NCBI GenBank assembly: GCA_963757605.1 | Contig: CAVWSF010000001.1 | Location: 620,001-684,000, forward strand | Source of the DNA: JAICJC01 sp963757605 | GTDB lineage: Bacteria > Actinomycetota > Thermoleophilia > Gaiellales > JAICJC01 | Direction: 5' to 3' | Length of the DNA stretch: 64,000 bases | Position numbers and translations under genes: made by a program | Part shown: positions 23,845 to 31,545 of the stretch, in pieces | Position numbering within the stretch: the first letter of the stretch is position 1 | Layout: every line of letters starts with the position of its first letter | Notes under the pieces: model-generated | The model's input: only the letters and a program-made list of their open reading frames with translations | Databases searched by the model: none | What the model was told of the DNA's origin: nothing

Positions 23845-24525
23845 ATGGCGGAGCCGACGATCCACCTTGCAAGCGTCAACGAGCAGGTGGTGTCGGTGCT
23901 CCGCGAGCGAATCCTCACGGGCCAGCTGCCACCGGGGGCGCCGCTTCCGGAGGTGGGCCTGTCACGCCAGTTCGGCGTCTCGCGCAACACGATCCGTGAG
24001 GCCGTGCGGGCGGTTGCCCGCGAGGGGCTCGTGAACGTCGACCGCAACAAGACCGCGACGGTCGCCGAGCTGACCGACGCGGACGTCGCCGATCTCTACA
24101 AGGTGCGCAGGCTGCTCGAGCTGTCGGCGGTCGAGGATCTCAAGGCTGTTGCGGACAGCGACCTGGCCCACCTGAACGCGACCTGCGACCAGCTGGTCAG
24201 CGTCGTTCCCGCTGCCGCCGCGGTGGACGACTGGGCGGCGATCTGCGACGTCGACCTCGAGTTCCACAAGAGCATCGTCGCCCTGCGCACGAGCCCGCGA
24301 CTGGTGCGCACGTTCCAGAGCATCCGCTCGGAGCTGACGTTCTGCCTCACGCTCATCACCGCCGAGGAGCGCCGCATGGGCCGAACGGATCGCCTCGTGA
24401 ACGAGCACCGGGAGATCCGCGACGCCATCGTCGCGCGCGACTCGGCATCGGCCGGCCGGCTGATCGGCGAGCACCTCGACCTGTACGAGGCGGAGACGCG
24501 CCGCTCGCTGGCGAACCGGCCGTGA
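23845..24525 (+). CDS. GntR family regulator (FadR/FCD subgroup)
   Basis: A 226-residue regulator. The winged HTH at about residues 10-75 contains ERILTGQLPPGAPL, EVGLSRQFGVSRNTIREAVR and REGLVNV. The C-terminal FCD domain has the acid/histidine pattern (CDVDLEFHKSIV, LVNEHREIRDAI) for metal-assisted ligand binding. ATG at 23845. The divergent position strongly suggests it controls the permease-hydrolase operon. The shared intergenic region has a weak dyad CAAC-n6-GTTG at 23796-23809. Confidence 0.88.
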   Translation: MAEPTIHLASVNEQVVSVLRERILTGQLPPGAPLPEVGLSRQFGVSRNTIREAVRAVAREGLVNVDRNKTATVAELTDADVADLYKVRRLLELSAVEDLKAVADSDLAHLNATCDQLVSVVPAAAAVDDWAAICDVDLEFHKSIVALRTSPRLVRTFQSIRSELTFCLTLITAEERRMGRTDRLVNEHREIRDAIVARDSASAGRLIGEHLDLYEAETRRSLANRP

Positions 24526-24576
24526 CGCGGTCAGGCCGCGGCGGCGCAGCTCGGACGCTCTGAGCCGTTCGAGGGA

Positions 24577-24959
24577 TCACGCGGCCGCGCGCATGAGCCG
24601 CCTGAGCTCACGCGGCATCCGGTCGTGGCCCTTGCGGATGAGCACGAGGTTCTTCTGCCCGACCGCGACGACTGCAACCGACGGAGGACGCCTCGGAGCT
24701 CGGCGAGCCGGATCGGCCCGCCGCCTTCTGCGGGGAGCTGCCCGCCCGTGTCGTCGCACGGCGGCATGAACGCCTTGCCAAGCATCCGCCCCGGCACCGG
24801 CGAGACCTTCACTGACGTGCCGAGGTAGATGTGACCATGGAAGCGCACGAAGTAGGCGCACGATGCCGACCCGCCGGCCTGCATGCCGACATGGGAGGCG
24901 GAGCAGCCGGTCGCGGCGAGCACGGTGGTGAGGAGGAGGATCAGAAGGGCTCGTTGCAT
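24577..24959 (-). pseudogene. Lipoprotein, DUF6281-like, frameshifted
   Basis: Starts at 24959 with a lipoprotein signal (LLTTVLAATGCSA). It continues as CAYFVRFHGHIYLGTSVKVS and PPCDDTGGQLP, then shifts frame at about 24690. The other frame supplies PPSVAVVAVGQKNLVLIRKGHDRMP and a stop near 24577. The combined product of about 125 residues resembles small actinobacterial lipoproteins of the DUF6281 type. One indel explains the break. It sits directly after gntR with two other frameshifted genes. Confidence 0.65.
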
Positions 24960-25048
24960 AGCCCTCAGACGGCGCCGTTACCGGTTGGGTCCCCTGACCT
25001 TGACACTCCGTCTGGCTCGGATGTCGCCGCTTGGTAGGGATTCCCCGC

Positions 25049-25370
25049 ATGTGGGTCTGGCTCAGCGTCATCGGCGCCCTTGGCATGGTCGCCGCTTCGT
25101 CATCATCGCCACGTACCCGATCCCTGACATCCCAGCGGCTGGTGCTCGTCCGGCGAACGCCCGGGGCACTACACCGTCCGGTCCGTCACCGAGACCGTGC
25201 TGTATCTGGACATCGCCGCCGCCGCGGCCGTGGTCGTGGCCGCCGGTGCGCTCACCGGCCGGCTCGGGTGGGGCGTTGTCGTGTCGGTGCCGACGGCGCT
25301 TCCGGTCGGCGCGTTCTTCCTGATCACCGCGTTCTTCTACGCGGGCGGGATCGACTGCGCCGTCTACTAG
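25049..25370 (+). pseudogene. Small membrane protein, two frameshifts
   Basis: Three frames join into one plausible protein. MWVWLSVIGALGMVA comes from the ATG at 25049, then FVIIATYPIPDIPAAGARPANARG from about 25095. HYTVRSVTETVLYLD follows from about 25165, leading to two hydrophobic helices (AAAAAVVVAAGALTG, LPVGAFFLITAFFYAGG) and the stop at 25368-25370. The helices and the intact end indicate a real former gene of about 107 residues. Family unknown. Confidence 0.6.
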
Positions 25371-25387
25371 ACATACGCTTCCCGGCG

Positions 25388-25865
25388 ATGGGCCGCATCA
25401 TCACGGCGGTGACGCTGGTCTCGCTCGCCGTGGCGGGCTGCCTCGGGTCGCAGAGCGAGCCGAGCGGGAAGCTGCGCGTGGTCGTGACGTTCGGGACCGA
25501 GCGGGTGTCCGACGGCTCACGCCAGTACACGCTGACGTGCGGCCCGGCCGGCGGGACGATGCCCGACCGGGAGGCGGCGTGCGGCGCGCTTGCCGACTAT
25601 CTGAAGCACCGGAACGACCCCGGCCGGTTTCTGCAGCGGATTCTCGGCCACCGTCCCCAGGACGCTCGTCGACGGATCCTTTGACCGCCACCGGCTGCAG
25701 CTCACCCTCTCGAGCATCTCATGGTGCGGCGTTTCCGACGACCTGATGCGCGACTTCTGGGTGCTCTCGACGTTCCCGTGCTCCACGCCCGTCACGCACT
25801 ACCCGAACCAGCATCCGTATTCGAAGGGCATCGCGCCGGAGCGGTGCCTGCGCGGACGTGGATAG
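25388..25865 (+). pseudogene. Subtilisin-inhibitor-like lipoprotein, frameshifted
   Basis: The ATG at 25388 begins a lipoprotein signal (MGRIITAVTLVSLAVAGCLG). YTLTCGPAGGTMPDREAACGAL then matches the beginning of the SSI (Streptomyces subtilisin inhibitor) fold. The frame shifts at about 25645, and the remainder (PRTLVDGSFDRHRLQLTLSS, WCGVSDDLMRDFWVLSTFPC) is in another frame up to the TAG at 25863. The conserved cysteines are retained across the break. The inhibitor assignment is tentative. Confidence 0.55.
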
Positions 25866-25889
25866 CTCGGTACTGTAGCCGAGCACGGG

Positions 25890-26465
25890 ATGCGCGAGAT
25901 CGTGATGGAGCCCGCCCCGCGGACGGCCCGGATGGTCTACGGAATGATCGCGGTGGTGACGATCCTGCTGACGGCGGGCGGTGCGCAGGAGAACGGCGGA
26001 TGGCAGCGCGCCGCGATCGTGTTGTTCGGCGGCTTGGTGAGCGCGGTGTCGGCCACGGCCTCCACTCGCGGCCGCCGCGTCGCACTGCGGATCGACGATC
26101 ACGACCTGCACTACTCCGGGTGGTTCCGCACACTGCAGGTTCCGTTGTCGGCCCTGACCATGATCGGCTGGATGGTCGTCCCACCCATGGGCTACCACAT
26201 CGGAACCGGCTACATGCTCGTGTTCCGCGTCCGTGGCCGCCGACTGCCATACCTGAGCGGCTCGGCGAGGTCGGTCGCCGATCGGCTGGGCACGTCTCAG
26301 CATGTCGTCATGCGACAGGTGGAGCTGGCAGCGACCGACCACGAGGTGCGGTACCGCGGACCAATCCCGGATATCTCGCCGAGCCTGTACGGCTGGATCC
26401 TGGTGTTTGCGGCTGCGGGGCTCCCCATCGGCGCAGTGGTGATCTACTACGCGGTCGCCCGATGA
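25890..26465 (+). CDS. Membrane protein with PH-like domain, function unknown
   Basis: A 191-residue protein. Two N-terminal helices (about 16-55) are followed by a soluble segment with strands (RVALRIDDHDLHYSGWFRT, then VPLSALTMIGWMVVPP), similar to bacterial PH-like domains, and a final helix (SLYGWILVFAAAGLPIGAV). ATG at 25890, or at 25905. It ends 18 bp before the convergent glmS stop, at the right edge of the putative island. Confidence 0.6.
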   Translation: MREIVMEPAPRTARMVYGMIAVVTILLTAGGAQENGGWQRAAIVLFGGLVSAVSATASTRGRRVALRIDDHDLHYSGWFRTLQVPLSALTMIGWMVVPPMGYHIGTGYMLVFRVRGRRLPYLSGSARSVADRLGTSQHVVMRQVELAATDHEVRYRGPIPDISPSLYGWILVFAAAGLPIGAVVIYYAVAR

Positions 26466-26483
26466 CGCAGCGAACGCGCGCCG

Positions 26484-28307
26484 CTACTCGACCGTGACGG
26501 TCTTGGCGAGGTTGCGCGGCTTGTCGACGTCGAGCCCGCGCCGCGTCGCGATCGCGTAGGCGAGCTGCTGGAGCGGGAGGACCGCGAGCGCCGCCTGGAG
26601 CTCCGGCTCCGTCCGCGGCAGGTAGAGGACGTGCTCGGCCAGCTCTTTGATCGCCTCGTTGCCTTCGGTGGCGACGGCGATCACGTGGGCGCCGCGTGCA
26701 CGCACCTCCGCAACGTTCGAGAGCACCTTCTCGTAGACGTGCGAGTCGGTTGCGATGACGACCACCGGGGTCGCCTCGTCGAGGAGCGCGATCGGGCCGT
26801 GCTTCATCTCGCCGGCCGCATAGGCGTCGGTCGCGATGTAGGAGATCTCCTTCAGCTTGAGCGCGCCCTCGAGCGCGATCGGAAGGCCCATGTTGCGGCC
26901 CAGGTAGAGGAAGAACTCGTTCTGGAAGTAGCGGTCGGCGATCGGCTCGACCACGTCGCGGCGATCGAGCGTCCGCCGGGCCAGATCGGGCAGGTCGCGC
27001 ACCTGCTCGAGGAGCGCGTCCGCCCGGGTGGCGTCGATCGTGCCGCGGATCAGGCCCAGCTTGAGCGCGAGTAGGTACATGAGCGTGACCTGGGCCGTGA
27101 ATGTCTTGGTCGCCGCCACGCCGATCTCGAGCCCCGCGCGCGTGTAGAGGACCGAGTCGCACTCGCGCGTCATCTGCGAGCCCATCACGTTCGTCACCGC
27201 GAGGACGTGGGCGCCGCGCGCCCGCGCCTCCTTCATGGCCGCCAGCGTGTCGATGGTCTCGCCCGACTGGGCGACGGCGATCACGAGCGTCCGCTCGTCG
27301 ATGACCGCGTGCCGGTAGCGCCACTCGCTCGCGATGTCCGACTCCGACGGGATCCGGGCCCACTCCTCGAGCAGGTACCGCCCGATCAGGCCGGCGTGGT
27401 AGGACGTGCCGCAGGCCAGGAACACGACCCGGGAGAGGTCGCGGATCTCGTGCTCGGAGAGCTCGAGGCCGTCGAGCTGGAGCTCGCCGTGGTAGAGCCG
27501 CTCGCCGATCGTCTCGGCGATGGCGTCGGGCTGCTCCTCGATCTCCTTCAGCATGAACGTCTCGTAGCCCTGCTTCTCGGCCGCCTCCTCGTCCCAGTCG
27601 ACCTCGTCCACGCCGCGCTCGATCACGGCGCCGTCGCCGGAGAGGAACGTGGCGCCGCCCGGCCGCGCGACCACGATCTCGTCGTCGTGGACGTACTGCA
27701 CCTTGCGCGTCGAGCTCAGGAACGCGGGGATCGCCGACGCCATGAACATCTCGCCGTCGCCCACCCCGACCACGAGCGGGCAGCCGCGGCGCGCGGCGAC
27801 CAGCACGCCCGGGCTGTCGCGATGGGCGGCGGCGAACGCGAAGTGGCCGTCGAGGCGCGTGTACGCCGCCCGCACCGCCTCGACCAGGTCGCCGGAGTAG
27901 CAGTCCTCGATCAGGTGGGCGATGACCTCCGAGTCGGTGTCGGAGTGGTACTCGTGGCCGGCGTCCGAGAGCTCCCGCCGCAGCGTCGCGTAGTTCTCGA
28001 TGATGCCGTTGTGGACGACGGTGACGCCCGAGCCCTCGCACGCCTCGATCGGGTGCGCGTTGGACTCGATCACGCCGCCGTGGGTGGCCCAGCGCGTGTG
28101 CGCGAGCCCCATCGTGGCCGGGTGGGCCGACGTGCCCACCGCCTCGCGCAGCGCCGCCACCTTGCCGACCCGGCGGACGATGTCGACCTGGCCGTTCATG
28201 AGGCAGATCCCGGCCGAGTCGTAGCCGCGGTACTCGAGCCGCTCGAGGCCGTGGAGGAGGAGCTCCTTGCAGGGCCGCGACCCCACGTATCCGACGATCC
28301 CGCACAT
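26484..28307 (-). CDS. glmS: Glutamine--fructose-6-phosphate aminotransferase (isomerizing)
   Basis: A 607-residue enzyme making glucosamine-6-phosphate for cell-wall precursors. Cys2 (MCGIVGYVG) is the nucleophile of the N-terminal glutaminase domain, with THGG and HNGIIENY motifs. Two SIS domains follow (ACGTSYHAGLIG, AQSGETIDTL; LGRNMGLPIALEGALKLKE), and the catalytic C-terminal tail ends KTVTVE. The length is canonical. It abuts glmM upstream (1-bp stop/start overlap), so the two amino-sugar genes are coupled. Its last 100 bp are repeated at 17788-17889. Confidence 0.97.
   Translation of the reverse strand: MCGIVGYVGSRPCKELLLHGLERLEYRGYDSAGICLMNGQVDIVRRVGKVAALREAVGTSAHPATMGLAHTRWATHGGVIESNAHPIEACEGSGVTVVHNGIIENYATLRRELSDAGHEYHSDTDSEVIAHLIEDCYSGDLVEAVRAAYTRLDGHFAFAAAHRDSPGVLVAARRGCPLVVGVGDGEMFMASAIPAFLSSTRKVQYVHDDEIVVARPGGATFLSGDGAVIERGVDEVDWDEEAAEKQGYETFMLKEIEEQPDAIAETIGERLYHGELQLDGLELSEHEIRDLSRVVFLACGTSYHAGLIGRYLLEEWARIPSESDIASEWRYRHAVIDERTLVIAVAQSGETIDTLAAMKEARARGAHVLAVTNVMGSQMTRECDSVLYTRAGLEIGVAATKTFTAQVTLMYLLALKLGLIRGTIDATRADALLEQVRDLPDLARRTLDRRDVVEPIADRYFQNEFFLYLGRNMGLPIALEGALKLKEISYIATDAYAAGEMKHGPIALLDEATPVVVIATDSHVYEKVLSNVAEVRARGAHVIAVATEGNEAIKELAEHVLYLPRTEPELQAALAVLPLQQLAYAIATRRGLDVDKPRNLAKTVTVE
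26512..26561. repeat. 50-bp exact direct repeat, right copy (inside glmS)
   Basis: Lies in the 3' coding end of the intact glmS. It is identical to 17816-17865 and in the same orientation. Confidence 0.85.
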
Positions 28308-29614
28308 CAGGCTGTCCCTCCGAGCTCGGCGGCAACGACGTCAGCAAGATGGTCGCACAGCCGTTCGCATTCGGTCGCATCGGCCGCCTCGACCATCACC
28401 CGCACGACGGGCTCGGTGCCCGACGCGCGCAGCACCACCCGGCCGTCCTCCCCCAGCTTCGCCTCGGCGGCCCGCACCTCCTGCCACACGCGGTCGGCGC
28501 CGTCGAGCGCAGAGCGGTCGGCCGTGACGGCCGCGAGCTTCTGCGGGAACGGCCGCACGAGATCGGCCGCGTCCCGCATCGAGATCCCCAGCCGGTCGAT
28601 CGCCGCGAGCAGCATGAGCGCCGTGGCGATCCCGTCGCCGGTCGTGTGGTGGGCGAGGTCGACGACGTGGCCGGACTGCTCGCCGCCCAGCGCCGCGCCC
28701 GTCTCCAACATGCGCTCGAGCACGTAGCGGTCGCCCACGTCGGTCACCTCGACCTCCACGCCGTGCTCGCGCATGAGGCGATGGAAGCCCAGGTTCGTCA
28801 TGGAGGTGACGACGATGCGCTCCACGCCGCGGGCGAGCGCGATGGCCGCGATGATGCCGTCGCCGTTCACGGGCCGGCCGTCCGGGTCGACGGCCAGGCA
28901 GCGGTCGGCGTCGCCGTCGAACGCGAAGCCGGCGACGGCGCCGGAGCCGCGCACGGCCCCCGAGACGGCGTCGAGGTGCATGGAGCCGACTCCGGCGTTG
29001 ATGTTCCGCCCGTCGGGCTCGGCGCCGATCGTGCCGACGACCGTGCCGCTCGTCGCGAAGACGGCGGGCGCGACGGCATGGGCGGCGCCGTTCGCGCAGT
29101 CCAGCACCACGGCCACGTCGGGCGCCTCCGCCGCGTAGGTGAGCGAGAGCCAGCTCGCGTAGGTGGCGGCGGCGTCCGCGAGCTCGCTGTCCGTCCCGCC
29201 GTCGACGGCCACGGGCGATCCCAGCGCAGCCTCGATCTCGGCCTCAGCCGCGTTGGCCAGCTTGCGCCCGTCGGGGCCGAGGAACTTGATGCCGTTGTCC
29301 TGGTAGGGGTTGTGCGAGGCGGAGATGACGCAGCCCCGCTCGGCGCCCTCGAGCCGCGTGAGGACGGCGACCCCCGGCGTCGGGAGCACCCCGGCCCGAA
29401 GCGCCCGCCCGCCGGCCGAGACGACGCCCTCGACGAGCGCATCCTCCAGCATCGGCCCCGACTCGCGCGTGTCCCGCCCGATCACGACGCAGGCCCCGGG
29501 ACCGGCCGAGGCCGCCGCAGCCGCGCCGAGATCGCGCGCCAGGTCCTCGGTCAGTTCGACGCCCGCCACGCCCCGGACGCCGTCCGTCCCGAACAGCTTG
29601 CGAAGGGCTGTCAA
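28307..29614 (-). CDS. glmM: Phosphoglucosamine mutase
   Basis: A 435-residue enzyme converting glucosamine-6-phosphate to glucosamine-1-phosphate. The N-terminal LFGTDGVRGVAG, the active-site serine loop ISASHNPYQDNGIKF (about residue 97), the metal loop FDGDADRC (about 232) and the C-terminal phosphate-binding block RASGTEPVVRVMVE are all present. It lies between rpsI and glmS on the same strand, 10 bp after rpsI, a common actinobacterial arrangement. Confidence 0.96.
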   Translation of the reverse strand: MTALRKLFGTDGVRGVAGVELTEDLARDLGAAAAASAGPGACVVIGRDTRESGPMLEDALVEGVVSAGGRALRAGVLPTPGVAVLTRLEGAERGCVISASHNPYQDNGIKFLGPDGRKLANAAEAEIEAALGSPVAVDGGTDSELADAAATYASWLSLTYAAEAPDVAVVLDCANGAAHAVAPAVFATSGTVVGTIGAEPDGRNINAGVGSMHLDAVSGAVRGSGAVAGFAFDGDADRCLAVDPDGRPVNGDGIIAAIALARGVERIVVTSMTNLGFHRLMREHGVEVEVTDVGDRYVLERMLETGAALGGEQSGHVVDLAHHTTGDGIATALMLLAAIDRLGISMRDAADLVRPFPQKLAAVTADRSALDGADRVWQEVRAAEAKLGEDGRVVLRASGTEPVVRVMVEAADATECERLCDHLADVVAAELGGTA

Positions 29615-29624
29615 GGGAGGAGTT

Positions 29625-30020
29625 CTACCGCTTGGAGAACTGCGGCCGCTTGCGCGCCTTCTTGAGGCCGGCCTTCTTGCGCTCGACCTGGCGGGCGTCG
29701 CGGGTCAGGAACCCCTGCCGCTTCAGGTCGCCGCGCAGGTTGGCGTCGGCCTCGATCAGCGCCTTCGAGATCCCGTGGCGGAGGGCGCCGGCCTGGCCTG
29801 TGATGCCGCCGCCGTCGATGCGGGCGCGGACGTCGTAGGTCGCCTCCGTGCCGGTCAGCGCGAGCGGCGAGGTCGCGAGCGCCCGCAGCGTCCGGCGCGG
29901 GAAGTACTCCTCGACCGGCCGGCCGTTCACGGTGACGGTGCCGCCACCCGGCACCAGGACGACGCGCGCCACCGACGTCTTTCGCTTGCCCGTGCCGCGG
30001 TAGGCGACGGCGTCGGCCAT
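29625..30020 (-). CDS. rpsI: 30S ribosomal protein S9
   Basis: A 131-residue ribosomal protein. Characteristic blocks are YRGTGKRKTSVARV at the start, VNGRPVEEYFPRR, GGGITGQAGALRHGISKAL and the basic C-terminus LTRDARQVERKK...FSKR, which reaches the P site. The ATG at 30020 overlaps the rplM stop by 1 bp, so the pair is translated together. Confidence 0.97.
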   Translation of the reverse strand: MADAVAYRGTGKRKTSVARVVLVPGGGTVTVNGRPVEEYFPRRTLRALATSPLALTGTEATYDVRARIDGGGITGQAGALRHGISKALIEADANLRGDLKRQGFLTRDARQVERKKAGLKKARKRPQFSKR

Positions 30021-30454
30021 CAGGACGCCACCTCCATCGGCACCGGGCTCTGGGCCGCGTGCGGGTGCTCGGGCCCGGCGTAGATCTTGAGCTTTCGCAG
30101 CTGGGCCGAGGCGAGCTTGTTCTTGGGCAGCATTCCCTTGACCGCCTTCCGGAGCACCTCCTCCGGGCGCCGATCGAGCTGCTCGCGGAGCGTCCGCTCG
30201 CGCAGCCCGCCCGGGTAGCCGGAGTGGCGGTAATAGATCTTCTGGTCGAGCTTGTTGCCGGTGACGTGGATCTTCTCGGCGTTCACGACGATCACGAAAT
30301 CGCCCGTGTCGACGTGCGGCGTGTAGGCCGGCTTGCCCTTGCCGCGCAGGACGCCCGCGATCTGCGTGGCGAGCCGGCCGAGCGTCTTGGCCTCGGCATC
30401 GACCACGTACCAGGCGCGCTCGAGCTCGTGCGGCTTTGCGGTGTACGTCCTCAT
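30020..30454 (-). CDS. rplM: 50S ribosomal protein L13
   Basis: A 144-residue ribosomal protein. The ATG at 30454 gives MRTYTAKPHELERAWYVVDA, then AEAKTLGRLATQIA, GDFVIVVNAEKIHVTGNK and YYRHSGYPGGLR, all L13 hallmarks. It is the first gene of the rplM-rpsI-glmM-glmS transcript. No leader structure was recognised in the 58 bp upstream. Confidence 0.97.
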   Translation of the reverse strand: MRTYTAKPHELERAWYVVDAEAKTLGRLATQIAGVLRGKGKPAYTPHVDTGDFVIVVNAEKIHVTGNKLDQKIYYRHSGYPGGLRERTLREQLDRRPEEVLRKAVKGMLPKNKLASAQLRKLKIYAGPEHPHAAQSPVPMEVAS

Positions 30455-30512
30455 CGGCGCTCCGCACTGTACTTGCGGGCCGAGGAGGCGGGCAAATGAC
30501 AACCCCGCTCTT

Positions 30513-30791
30513 TCACACAGGCGTGAGGATCCTGTCGACGCCCTGCTCTTCGATCTCGGGCATCGGAAGCCCGAGCTCGGCGGCGATCGGGCCGACCTTC
30601 TCCTGGGCCAGCCGGTCGGCGGCGGCGCGCGACTCGTAGACGTCGACGGCCACGATTCCGTCGGTCGTCTCGCCCGCCCAATGGAAGAGCACGCCCGGCG
30701 CCGTGTGCCCGCCGAGATCCATCCGGGCGATCAGCTCGTCGTACTGCCCAAGCGTCCAACCGTGGCCCCTGAACGTGCGTGCGATTGCCAT
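30513..30791 (-). CDS. Small dimeric alpha/beta-barrel (ABM-like) protein
   Basis: A 92-residue protein with the ferredoxin-like pattern of antibiotic-biosynthesis-monooxygenase-like folds: GWTLGQYDELIARMDLGGH, VLFHWAGETTDGIVAVDVYESRAAADR and a closing strand. The active site is not identified. It is divergent from the PadR gene with 78 bp between them, where a long inverted repeat lies, so it may be PadR-controlled. Confidence 0.65.
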   Translation of the reverse strand: MAIARTFRGHGWTLGQYDELIARMDLGGHTAPGVLFHWAGETTDGIVAVDVYESRAAADRLAQEKVGPIAAELGLPMPEIEEQGVDRILTPV

Positions 30792-30811
30792 GACGCAACC
30801 TCCATAGTCCT

Positions 30812-30851
30812 AGTCGGAGTGTACCCAGGAACTGCAGTAAACACTCCTACT
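30812..30851. promoter_or_regulatory. Inverted repeat in the ABM-PadR divergent promoter
   Basis: The arms AGTCGGAGTGT (30812-30822) and ACACTCCTACT (30841-30851) are inverted copies with 10 of 11 matches, separated by 18 bp. The location between the divergent genes suggests the PadR operator. Confidence 0.6.
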
Positions 30852-30869
30852 TGGGGTATTGTCAAGAGC

Positions 30870-31520
30870 ATGCGCCGGACGGCCACGACGTCGAACGCGA
30901 TCCTCGGCCTGCTGGCGCTCCGGCCCGTGTGGTCGACGTGGGAGCTCGCGACCCAACTGGGCCGCAACATGCGGTTCTTCTGGCCGCGGGCCGAGAGCCG
31001 GATCTACGACGAGGCGCGCGTGCTCGACCGCAAGGGGCTGGCCCGGGCCACCCGAACGATGCACGGCCGCCGGCCGCGGACCACCTACTCGATCACGGCG
31101 CGAGGACGCCGCCAGCTCCGCACGTGGATGGCGACCCCGCCGCGGGCCACGACCCTCGAGTGCGAGCCGATCCTGCGGGTGCTGCTCGCCGACCTCGGCA
31201 CAACCGAGGAGCTCCTGACGGCGATCGCCCAGGTCCGCAGCGACGGCGAGGCCGTGCTCGCGGTCGGGCGGGTGGTGGGAGCCGAGTATCTCGCGGGGAC
31301 CGCCCCGTTCCAGGACGACGTTCACGCCCGAGCGCTCGTCCTCGACTTCCTGAGCCACCACGCGATGGCGCTCATCGACTGGGCCGACCGGGCGGAGGAA
31401 GCGGTCGCGGGGTGGGCCGGGGCGACGGACGCCGAGCGCGCAACCGCAGCCGTCGAGACCGTGCGCCGGTGCCTGGCCGAATATCCGGCCGACCCCGGCG
31501 GGCGTGGCCCCAGCCCGTGA
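30870..31520 (+). CDS. PadR family transcriptional regulator
   Basis: A 216-residue protein. The N-terminal winged HTH (NAILGLLALRPVWSTWELATQ, SRIYDEARVLDRKGLARA, GRRPRTTYSITARGRRQL) is typical of PadR. A helical C-terminal dimerisation domain follows (about 100-200). The ATG at 30870 matches the family start. It probably binds the inverted repeat just upstream and represses the divergent ABM-like gene. Inducer unknown. Confidence 0.88.
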   Translation: MRRTATTSNAILGLLALRPVWSTWELATQLGRNMRFFWPRAESRIYDEARVLDRKGLARATRTMHGRRPRTTYSITARGRRQLRTWMATPPRATTLECEPILRVLLADLGTTEELLTAIAQVRSDGEAVLAVGRVVGAEYLAGTAPFQDDVHARALVLDFLSHHAMALIDWADRAEEAVAGWAGATDAERATAAVETVRRCLAEYPADPGGRGPSP

Positions 31521-31545
31521 ACGGCTCCGATGCTACGTTTCTCGC

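Noticed and set aside
26462..26483. Tn7-like insertion at the glmS 3' end
   Set aside because: No tnsABCDE-like genes or Tn7 end repeats are visible, and Tn7 does not duplicate the glmS coding end.
26484..28310. A glmS ribozyme/riboswitch before glmS
   Set aside because: glmM and glmS touch (1-bp overlap), so there is no leader to hold a ribozyme.
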